Assembly: GCA_023425615.1 (NCBI GenBank)
Contig: JAFACJ010000182.1
Location: forward strand, 1-5,831
Source: Actinomycetes bacterium
Lineage (GTDB): Bacteria; Actinomycetota; Actinomycetes; Streptosporangiales; Streptosporangiaceae
DNA: 5,831 nucleotides
Direction of reading: 5' to 3'
Under the pieces are notes generated by a model. The model was given only the letters and a program-made list of their open reading frames with translations. It did not search any database and was not told where the DNA came from. Numbering within the stretch: the stretch's first letter is position 1; each line of letters starts with the position of its first letter. A program made the position numbers and the translations under genes. Positions 1 through 5,527 of this stretch are shown here, one piece after another.

Positions 1-61
1 GAGCGTACACCGCGCAGGTGCCGAAGCCGTCGCACACGGTCCTGTCCAGCTTGATCCTCAT
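1..61 (-). CDS. Small ferredoxin, probably 3Fe-4S type, N-terminal fragment
   Basis: Only the first 20 residues are in the window; the gene runs off the left edge. The start reads MRIKLDRTVCDGFGTC and continues AVYA. A short beta strand is followed by C10-x5-C16, the beginning of the CxxXxxC...CP pattern of small single-cluster ferredoxins that often serve cytochromes P450 in actinobacteria. The middle position, which is cysteine in classical 4Fe-4S ferredoxins, is phenylalanine here (F13), which favours a 3Fe-4S cluster or a variant 4Fe-4S one. The ATG overlaps the stop of the NuoF-like gene (ATGA), and a strong Shine-Dalgarno sequence lies 7 bases upstream, so the start is well supported. 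It probably accepts electrons from the NuoF-like flavoprotein and passes them to an oxygenase or P450; that role is inferred from position. The last cluster cysteine and the total length cannot be seen. Confidence 0.8.
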   Translation of the reverse strand, partial: MRIKLDRTVCDGFGTCAVYA

Positions 62-1362
62 GCCGTGTCCTCCTTTCCGTCCCTGCCGACCGCGTACGGG
101 GCGTCGCCGAGGACGGCGGCCGGCGGGCAGGAGCCGCATCTTCCGTCGAGGTGGTCGCCGGCCTGCCGCGGGTACTCCCTGAGCAGGGACGCCGCGACGT
201 TGGTCGCGCCGTCGAGGGTGCCGCACGCGCCTCTGCCGCGCAGCTGTGTCGTCCACCGGCGAAGGCGCTCGATGTCCGACGCCTCCGCCCGGTGGTCGCG
301 CAGCGCGTCAAGGACGCCTGCCATCGCCGCCGTGCCGTTGAAGCACGACCCGCACTGGCCCGCGTTCTCGCGCGCGTAGTAGCCCATGACGGCCGCCGCC
401 ACGGCGACCGGGCAGTCCCGCTCGCCCATGACCGCGATGGCGCCGCATCCCAGGCCGCTGCCCGCGGCCGCGAACGCGCCGTAGTCGAGCGGCAGGCCGA
501 GGACGCGCTCGTTCAGCACGCCGGCGAAGTAGCCGCCGACGAGCGCGCCCCGGACCCCGCCCGTGTCCTCTCCCAGCCACCGCAGCACGTCGTAGAGCCT
601 GGTGCCGAAGGGGATCTCATAGAGCCCGTCGCTCGACGTGCCCGACAGTGTCATCAGGAAGGTGCCGGGCGAGTCGTCGGTGCCGAGGCCACGGTAGGCC
701 GCGGCCCCCAGACGCTGGACGACGGGCAGGTTCGCCAACGTCTCGACGTTGCTCACCAGGGTCGGCCGGCCGCCGACCCCGGACTCGAACGGCCGCGGTG
801 GCTTGTCCTGCGGCAGCGCGGGGCCACCGTTGATGGACCGCACCGCCGCCGTCTCCTCCCCCGCGACGTAGGCGGGCTCGACGCGGTGCACCTGGATCGA
901 GATCTCGTTCCAGCCTTCGGCGGGGAAGGCGGTGAGCGCCTCGGCCAGGCTGGCCGCGCTCGCCGCGTCGGAGACATAGAGGAAGACGTCCTGGGCTCCC
1001 ACCAGGGCGGCGGCGAGCCGCACCCCGTCGAGGACGAGGTGCGGGCGGTGCCGCATCAGCCACCGGTCCTTGACCGAGGCCGGCTCGCCCTCCTCCCCGT
1101 TGGCGACCAGGACCGGGGCCACCCCTCCGGCGCGCACCGCCCGTACCTTCCTGGCGAACGGGAAGGCGGCGCCGCCACGTCCGCGAAGGCCCGCGAGTTC
1201 GACCTCCCGGAGCAGCGCCTCGGGGTCGCGCAACGGCGCGTACCCGCCTCGGGCGAGATAGGTCTGCGCGTCCTCGCGCCCGGACGTCACGAGCAGTCGC
1301 GGCGCACCGCCCGGGTAGGCACCGGTCGGTATGTCGAGTGTCATGTCAGCTGTCGTCGTCAT
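58..1362 (-). CDS. NuoF-like NADH-dependent FMN/Fe-S flavoprotein (electron-transfer reductase)
   Basis: 434 residues, related to the NADH-binding 51-kDa subunit of complex I (NuoF) but standing outside any nuo operon. Visible family motifs are GLRGRGGAAFP (58-68, nucleotide/FMN loop), NGEEGEP (88-94) with KDR (98-100), YVAGEET (165-171) and SNVETLANLP (204-213), followed by an SLBB-like segment around 235-290 and the C-terminal Fe-S helical domain. The usual ESCGxCxPC motif is E332-N-A334-G-Q-C337-G-S-C340, so the first cysteine is alanine; C337, C340 and C380 remain. Extra cysteines are C306, C317 and a terminal C409-G-S-C412. The start is chosen at 1362 because its ATG overlaps the Rieske stop (ATGA) and the sequence upstream in this frame is a shadow of the Rieske gene. 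Likely role (inference): take electrons from NADH and pass them to the ferredoxin encoded immediately downstream, or to the Rieske protein. Confidence 0.88.
   Translation of the reverse strand: MTTTADMTLDIPTGAYPGGAPRLLVTSGREDAQTYLARGGYAPLRDPEALLREVELAGLRGRGGAAFPFARKVRAVRAGGVAPVLVANGEEGEPASVKDRWLMRHRPHLVLDGVRLAAALVGAQDVFLYVSDAASAASLAEALTAFPAEGWNEISIQVHRVEPAYVAGEETAAVRSINGGPALPQDKPPRPFESGVGGRPTLVSNVETLANLPVVQRLGAAAYRGLGTDDSPGTFLMTLSGTSSDGLYEIPFGTRLYDVLRWLGEDTGGVRGALVGGYFAGVLNERVLGLPLDYGAFAAAGSGLGCGAIAVMGERDCPVAVAAAVMGYYARENAGQCGSCFNGTAAMAGVLDALRDHRAEASDIERLRRWTTQLRGRGACGTLDGATNVAASLLREYPRQAGDHLDGRCGSCPPAAVLGDAPYAVGRDGKEDTA
69..76 (-). promoter_or_regulatory. Strong ribosome binding site of the ferredoxin gene
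   Basis: On the minus strand this reads AAAGGAGG, followed by 7 bases and the ATG at 61-59. It lies inside the end of the NuoF-like gene. It is the strongest Shine-Dalgarno match in the left half, which suggests the ferredoxin is translated well in its own right and not only by coupling. Confidence 0.75.
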
Positions 1363-1748
1363 GCCGTCACGATGACCTTGTCGTCTTCCACCCGAACGGG
1401 GTAGGTGCGGATACTCCATTCCGGTTTGACCGCAGTCGTCCCGGTCGCGAGTTCGAAGCCCCACTGGTGCCAGGGGCAGTAGATGAACTCGCCCTCGCGG
1501 ATCTCCTTCGCCCCGCCCGGCCGGTCGGGGTCGACCACGGTCTGGCCCCGGGTCCGGCCCGAGCACAGCGGGCCGCCCTCGTGCGGACAGTAGTTGGCGA
1601 TCGCGTAGAACCTGCCGTTGACGTTGTACACGCCCACGCCGTAGCGGCCGATCGGGAAGACCTTGTGGTCCCCCGGCCCGATCTCATCGACGGTGGCGAC
1701 GATGTGCTCCCGGCCGCGGGGCAGCCGCGACCGCGTCCCCTCGGTCAT
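1359..1748 (-). CDS. Rieske [2Fe-2S] domain protein, small stand-alone type
   Basis: 129 residues forming essentially one Rieske domain with no oxygenase catalytic domain. The cluster motifs are C54-P-H56 (YCPHEGGPLC) and C91-P-W-H94 (YCPWHQWGFEL), that is CxH...CxxH with all four ligands present. Between H56 and C91 there are 34 residues, longer than the roughly 15-17 common in Rieske ferredoxins and ring-hydroxylating oxygenases; the insert holds a charged loop (about 64-86). No signal peptide or membrane segment is seen, so it should be cytoplasmic. The ATG overlaps the stop of amidohydrolase B by one base (TGATG), and the stop overlaps the NuoF-like start, so it is translationally coupled on both sides. 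It may be an electron carrier in the same chain, or a subunit working with the amidohydrolases. The Rieske assignment is certain; the partner is inferred. Confidence 0.92.
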   Translation of the reverse strand: MTEGTRSRLPRGREHIVATVDEIGPGDHKVFPIGRYGVGVYNVNGRFYAIANYCPHEGGPLCSGRTRGQTVVDPDRPGGAKEIREGEFIYCPWHQWGFELATGTTAVKPEWSIRTYPVRVEDDKVIVTA

Positions 1749-2902
1749 CAGAAGGCCCTGACCTGGCCGGCGAGGGCGGGCATGACGCTCGGCAGCTTGA
1801 ACAGGTCGATGGCGTTCTGGTACATGACCGCCTCCCGCATGGACTCGGGCAGGTGCTTGGCCAGCCAGCGCGGCTCATCGAAGGTCCAGTGCGGATAGTC
1901 GGACGAGAACAGCATGATCTTGTCCGCCTCCATCCACTCCAGCGCGTTGGTGAGCTCGAGCTTGTCCTCGGGGCAGTCCAGGGGCTGCGTGGTGAACCAG
2001 ATGTTGTCCTTGACGTACTGCGAGGGCTTCTTGGACAACATGACCGGCCCGTCGCCGCCGCGGGCCGCGTGGAGGGCGTCCATGCGCCACAGCAGCGGCA
2101 GGATCCAGTTGAAGGCGTGCTCGATGAAGACGATCTGGAGGGTCGGGAACCGCTCGAAGACACCGTCGAAGATCAGGCTCATGATCTGGTTCGCGGCCAG
2201 CATCGAGTAGGTGACCATGAAGTCGTGGTTGTAGGACATGAAGCCGACCGGGCTCATGGGCAGGAGGTTGTGCTTGCCGCGGCCGAGGTGGCAGGCGACG
2301 GGGATGTCGTGCTTCACCGCCGCCGCCCACACCGGGTCGTACTTGGGATGGCCCCAGGCGGGGCGCGGTTCGGCGTGGATCAGGACCTGCTTGTACTTCT
2401 CGTGTCCCGCCCACTTCTCGATCTCGCGCGCGGCGACGTCGGGCTCGGAGATGTTGGCGCAGATGGAGCCGAAGTACCGGCCGTGCCAGTTGTTCTCGGG
2501 GTCGAGCCAGCAGGCCTCCTGCCACAGGTTGGTCGCCGCCGCCATCGCGGAGACCTCCTCATCGGTGTCGCCCGCGCCGCCGGAGGTGGGGCCCAGCATC
2601 ACGATGTCGGAACCGGAGTCCAGGACGAGCTGGCGGAAGGCCATGTGCGGGTCGGTGCAGGCGAACTCGCCGTCGCCGGGGAAGGAGTCGACGCGCATCG
2701 CCTTGGCGAAGTTGTAGTCGGGGGCGTCGTAGAAGAGGCCGTTGTCGGCGCCCTCCCCCCTGAGCCTCTGCTCCTTGACGAACCTGGGGTCGAGGAACTG
2801 GTGCAGCGCGCCACGGCGCGGGTAGGGGTGGACGTCGCAGTCGACGACCCGCACCGGCGACATCTGGCCGCTGAGCTGATCGCGGATGTCCATCTGCGTC
2901 AT
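1748..2902 (-). CDS. Amidohydrolase-2 family metal-dependent hydrolase/decarboxylase (protein B, intact metal site)
   Basis: 384 residues of the amidohydrolase-2 (ACMSD-related) TIM-barrel family, whose members include hydrolases and non-oxidative decarboxylases of aromatic acids. The metal and active-site signatures are all recognisable: D21-C-D23-V-H25-P after beta strand 1, H205 in PVACHLGRG, E261-H262 in IVFIEHAFNW, and D335 in the classic LFSSDYPH. The segment between strands 1 and 3 (about 30-100) is long. It is a paralogue of the upstream gene: both share the YFG, EI..W and RMD stretches in the same order. The ATG start at 2902 is backed by AGAAGGG six bases upstream. It follows amidohydrolase A after 39 bases and is coupled to the Rieske gene. 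Substrate and reaction cannot be read from the sequence; decarboxylation or hydrolysis of a cyclic or aromatic acid is a family-based guess. Confidence 0.9.
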   Translation of the reverse strand: MTQMDIRDQLSGQMSPVRVVDCDVHPYPRRGALHQFLDPRFVKEQRLRGEGADNGLFYDAPDYNFAKAMRVDSFPGDGEFACTDPHMAFRQLVLDSGSDIVMLGPTSGGAGDTDEEVSAMAAATNLWQEACWLDPENNWHGRYFGSICANISEPDVAAREIEKWAGHEKYKQVLIHAEPRPAWGHPKYDPVWAAAVKHDIPVACHLGRGKHNLLPMSPVGFMSYNHDFMVTYSMLAANQIMSLIFDGVFERFPTLQIVFIEHAFNWILPLLWRMDALHAARGGDGPVMLSKKPSQYVKDNIWFTTQPLDCPEDKLELTNALEWMEADKIMLFSSDYPHWTFDEPRWLAKHLPESMREAVMYQNAIDLFKLPSVMPALAGQVRAF

Positions 2903-2908
2903 GGTGAG

Positions 2909-2915
2909 CCCTTCT
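2909..2915 (-). promoter_or_regulatory. Ribosome binding site of amidohydrolase B
   Basis: On the minus strand AGAAGGG lies six bases before the ATG at 2902-2900. This decides between that ATG and the second ATG three codons later. It sits in the 39-base gap between the two amidohydrolase genes, where I see no hairpin or promoter. Confidence 0.65.
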
Positions 2916-2941
2916 CTCTGCTGTGTCTTGACGGGTGGGGT

Positions 2942-4015
2942 TCAGGCGGGCACGGGCAGGGGCAGCCGGTAGAGCTCGGCGGCGTTGCGCCACAGCACCT
3001 TCTCGCGCTGCTCCGCGGTCCAGCCGGACGGCAGCGCCTCGACGGTGGCGAGCTGCCAGTCGGGGTGGCTTGAGCCGAACATGAGCATGTCCTCCTTGCC
3101 GGTCATGCGCAGCCACTCGGCCGCGAAGCCGACGTCTCCGGGGGTGTCGAGCAGCCCGTTGACGAAGTAGACGTGCCCGGGCAGGTAGTCGCTGGGCATC
3201 CGGGGAGCCCACGGGGTCTGTTCGAGGTGCGGCCGGCCGAAGGTGTCCATGCGCCAGATCATCGGCGTGAGCATGTCGGCCGAGCCGTCGGCGAAGACGA
3301 TCTTCAGCTCGGGGAACTCCTCGAAGACGCCTTCGGCGATCATGTTCATCAGGTGGTAGACGAAGTTCAGCGGCTGGAACCCGACGAGCTGCTGGTAGGT
3401 GCGGGCCGGTCCGGAGGGCGTCGGCGGGTGGGTGATGCCCTGGCCCATCTCCCAGTGGATCGCCACCGGCAGACCCGCGTCGACCGCCGCGCGCCACAGC
3501 GGCTTGTAGTGCGGCCTGCCGTAGGGAGCCTGCGTCTGCATCGGGAGGCCGATCTGGACGATCCGGGGGTGTTCCTTCCAGCGGTGGATCTCCTTGACCG
3601 CGGCGTCCAGGTCGTTGGGGTTCACCCGGATGGTCCCGAAGTACCGGCTGCCGTAGGCGTCGGACTCCAGCCAGCGCTCGACCAGCATGCGGTTCGTCGC
3701 CTCGAGGATCGCCGACTCCAGGTGCCAGTCCGGGAGGACCCCCACCGTCATGGGGTGGAGGATCGCGTAGTCGAAACCGCGTTCGTCGAAGACCGCCCGG
3801 CCGGTCTGCTCGGGGTCCGAGCCCGGGTGCGACCCGTCCGCCGGCTTGGTGCCGGCCGCGTACCGGTTGCCGAGCGGCCCGGTGTACGTGACGTCCGGCG
3901 TCGGGAATCCCCGGCTCGCCCACGGCTCGCCGAGGTACTCGCGGAGGTCGGCGTCCGACCTGAAGAACGGATGGACGCTGGCGTCGACCTTCGGGTGGCC
4001 CGCCTCAGTGGTCAT
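2942..4015 (-). CDS. Amidohydrolase-2 family protein with altered metal site (protein A, paralogue of B)
   Basis: 357 residues in the same TIM-barrel family as the next gene. The first-strand motif is D11-A-S13-V-H15-P, where protein B has DCDVHP. H187 (VAIHWEMG) is kept. The IEH of B is A242-D243-G244 here, and the final SDYPH is S315-S316-H317-P-D319. Two positions that normally supply acidic metal ligands (S13 and S316) are therefore serines. Either the metal is held differently or A is a non-catalytic partner of B. The C-terminal WRNAAELYRLPLP is typical for the family. The start at 4015 is chosen because GAGG lies six bases upstream; longer in-frame versions would begin at a TTG or at an ATG four codons earlier. 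It follows the MFS gene after 60 bases, and a candidate operator lies in that gap. The fold is certain; activity is unknown. Confidence 0.88.
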   Translation of the reverse strand: MTTEAGHPKVDASVHPFFRSDADLREYLGEPWASRGFPTPDVTYTGPLGNRYAAGTKPADGSHPGSDPEQTGRAVFDERGFDYAILHPMTVGVLPDWHLESAILEATNRMLVERWLESDAYGSRYFGTIRVNPNDLDAAVKEIHRWKEHPRIVQIGLPMQTQAPYGRPHYKPLWRAAVDAGLPVAIHWEMGQGITHPPTPSGPARTYQQLVGFQPLNFVYHLMNMIAEGVFEEFPELKIVFADGSADMLTPMIWRMDTFGRPHLEQTPWAPRMPSDYLPGHVYFVNGLLDTPGDVGFAAEWLRMTGKEDMLMFGSSHPDWQLATVEALPSGWTAEQREKVLWRNAAELYRLPLPVPA

Positions 4016-4021
4016 TGGTTG

Positions 4022-4025
4022 CCTC
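4022..4025 (-). promoter_or_regulatory. Ribosome binding site of amidohydrolase A
   Basis: GAGG on the minus strand, six bases before the ATG at 4015-4013. The upstream in-frame ATG (4027-4025) overlaps this site, so the downstream ATG is the better start. The match is short and therefore moderate. Confidence 0.5.
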
Positions 4026-4046
4026 ATTCGTCTGTGCCGTTTGCCT

Positions 4047-4059
4047 ATCTGGACCAAAT
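4047..4059. promoter_or_regulatory. Candidate operator: 13-base imperfect palindrome upstream of amidohydrolase A
   Basis: On the plus strand the bases are ATCTGGACCAAAT, an inverted repeat of the form ATnTGGnCCAnAT. It sits in the only AT-richer patch of the window, in the 60-base gap between the MFS stop and the amidohydrolase A start. On the minus strand TAATTT overlaps its upstream edge and could be a -10 box, but no good -35 box is visible. The TGG/CCA half-sites resemble operators of GntR-type regulators in general form only. If real, it would give the amidohydrolase-Rieske-reductase genes their own promoter, separate from the MFS and hydrolase genes. The regulator is not in the window. 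Confidence 0.35.
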
Positions 4060-4075
4060 TATTGCTCCGCTTACT

Positions 4076-5527
4076 TCAGTATGACCGAAGCGGGTCCGCA
4101 CGGGAAGACCCCCGCGGCACCAGAAGCGTGAGGAGCGCGGAGAGGAGCATCAGGACGGCACAGCCGATGAAAGCCAGGTGGAAGGTGTCCGACGTGGCGT
4201 ACTCCGCCCCCTCGAACCTCGTGGACGTCGCCGAGGTCACCGCGGCGATGGCAGCGACCGACAGCGCGGTGCCGACCGTCCGGAACAGCGAGTTGACGCC
4301 GTTGGCCGAGGCCGTGTAGTCAGCCGGAACGGCGGCCATGATGATCATCGGCTGCGCGACGAGGCCGAGGGAGATGCCGACGCCGACCAGGACCGCGCCC
4401 AAGCCGACCGCGAAGGCCGAGCCGTCGAGCCAGATCCGCGCGACATAGGCCGCCGCCATCACCAGCGCGCCGGAGAGCATGACCCCGCGTCCCCCGAACC
4501 GGGTCAGCAGCGGACCGAGGATCGGCGCCATCACGATCAGCACCAGGGCCGGGGCGATCATCACCACCCCCACCATCTCCGAGGAGAGGCCGAGGCCCCC
4601 GGGCACCCCCCGGGGGATGCCCAGCTGCTGCGACGCGAGATAGACGTTCGCGAGCATGCCGCCGGCGATGGCGGCGGTCGCCAGGTTCGTCAGCACCACC
4701 CGGCGGCTGACCGCCAGGCGGAGGTCGACCAGCGGCGTCCGGGCACGCAGTTGCCAGGGCACCCAGACGGCCGTGGCCGCGGCCGACACGGCCAGCATGA
4801 TCAGGGCGGCCGGGCTGGTCCACCCCCAGTCCTCGCCCTGGGAGACGACGAGGAGCAGGGGGGTGAGCACGAACACCAGCAGGACGGCGCCGAAGACGTC
4901 GAACCGCTGCCGGGCGGCGGGGGGCGAGGCCGGCAGCAGCCGCCACGACGCGACCGCGAGCAGGGGCGCCAGGACCACCGTCACCCAGAACAGCGCGTGC
5001 CACCCCCACAGCCAGTAGAGCAGGCCCGCGGCCGGCAGCCCGAGCGCCGACCCCAGGCCCATCGTCCCGCTGAGCAGCGCGATTCCGGAATTGACCCGCT
5101 CCGGAGGCAGCACGTCCTTGGCGATGCTCATCGCCACCGGCGTGAGCGCCATCGCACAGCCCTGGAGCGCGCGGCCCGCCACCGCCACGACGAACGTGTC
5201 GCTCACCGCGACGAGCAGCGAACCGAACGCGATCACCAGCAGCGTCACGACGATGATGAGCCGCTTGCCGAAGATGTCGGCCATGCGCGCGACGACCGGC
5301 GCCGCGATCGAGGCGCCGAGCACCGTGCTGGTGACGATCCAGGACGCCTCGGCCGCGCTGACCTTGAAGATCTCGGGGATGTGCGCCACGAGGGGCACCA
5401 CCACCGAACTCTGGAGCGCCCCGAGCACCGACATGACGGTCAGCACCGCGAGGACCGGGTTCGGGGACCGGACGAGGGTCCGGCCGCCCGGTCCCCCCGG
5501 GCCGGCGTCGACGGTGCGGGTGGTCAC
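4076..5527 (-). CDS. MFS transporter, DHA2 (EmrB/QacA-like) 14-TM drug:H+ antiporter family
   Basis: 483 residues of an inner-membrane transporter. About 14 hydrophobic segments can be picked out (near 24-46, 62-80, 90-108, 112-134, 148-172, 177-197, 210-229, 238-258, 276-298, 316-340, 348-366, 371-400, 409-432 and 448-470), matching the DHA2 family and not 12-TM types. MFS motif A is seen as A80-R-M-A-D84-I-F-G87-K-R89 after TM2, and a motif C-like glycine-rich TM5 (GTMGLGSALGLPAAG). The start is GTG, overlapping the hydrolase stop (GTGA) and preceded by GGAGGT four bases upstream. Family members usually export toxic small molecules by proton exchange, so here it probably exports an intermediate or end product of the pathway. 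Import of substrate is possible but less usual for DHA2. It contains a perfect 8-bp GC hairpin in the TM9-TM10 loop. Confidence 0.9.
   Translation of the reverse strand: MTTRTVDAGPGGPGGRTLVRSPNPVLAVLTVMSVLGALQSSVVVPLVAHIPEIFKVSAAEASWIVTSTVLGASIAAPVVARMADIFGKRLIIVVTLLVIAFGSLLVAVSDTFVVAVAGRALQGCAMALTPVAMSIAKDVLPPERVNSGIALLSGTMGLGSALGLPAAGLLYWLWGWHALFWVTVVLAPLLAVASWRLLPASPPAARQRFDVFGAVLLVFVLTPLLLVVSQGEDWGWTSPAALIMLAVSAAATAVWVPWQLRARTPLVDLRLAVSRRVVLTNLATAAIAGGMLANVYLASQQLGIPRGVPGGLGLSSEMVGVVMIAPALVLIVMAPILGPLLTRFGGRGVMLSGALVMAAAYVARIWLDGSAFAVGLGAVLVGVGISLGLVAQPMIIMAAVPADYTASANGVNSLFRTVGTALSVAAIAAVTSATSTRFEGAEYATSDTFHLAFIGCAVLMLLSALLTLLVPRGSSRADPLRSY
4596..4616. repeat. Perfect 8-bp GC inverted repeat inside the MFS gene
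   Basis: CCCCCGGG at 4596-4603 and CCCGGGGG at 4609-4616 are exact inverted copies with a five-base loop. The stretch encodes the Pro/Gly-rich loop between TM9 and TM10 (around IPRGVPGG). It could form a very stable mRNA hairpin, but it may simply reflect Gly/Pro codons in GC-rich DNA. No T-run follows, so it does not look like a terminator. Confidence 0.45.

Noticed and set aside
151..1404. Long plus-strand open frame of 417 codons opposite the NuoF-like gene
   Set aside because: It is antisense to a gene with clear NuoF motifs, its product is rich in Arg/Ala/Gly/Val with no recognisable motif, and such frames are common opposite GC-rich genes.
1363..1566. N-terminal extension of the NuoF-like gene by 68 codons
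   Set aside because: It would lie wholly within the Rieske coding sequence, is Arg/Gly/Pro-rich and unlike NuoF. The ATG overlapping the Rieske stop is the better start.
1359..2902. Rieske gene as the ferredoxin or alpha subunit of a ring-hydroxylating dioxygenase
   Set aside because: No catalytic mononuclear-iron domain or beta subunit is encoded here; the neighbours are amidohydrolases and a NuoF-like protein.
2903..2941. Possible terminator or promoter between the two amidohydrolase genes
   Set aside because: I see only a ribosome binding site; there is no inverted repeat, T-run or promoter-like pair of boxes.
1853..3073. Plus-strand open frame of 406 codons opposite amidohydrolase B
   Set aside because: Low-complexity Val/Gly/Leu/Asp/Glu-rich product without family motifs; it is the antisense shadow of a well-supported enzyme.
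2559..3923. Minus-strand open frame of 454 codons spanning both amidohydrolase genes in another frame
   Set aside because: Arg/Pro/Ala-rich product crossing two real genes and their gap; the correct frames carry the conserved metal-site motifs.
3173..4084. Plus-strand open frame of 303 codons opposite amidohydrolase A
   Set aside because: Antisense shadow; composition dominated by Val, Arg and Asp, with no motif.
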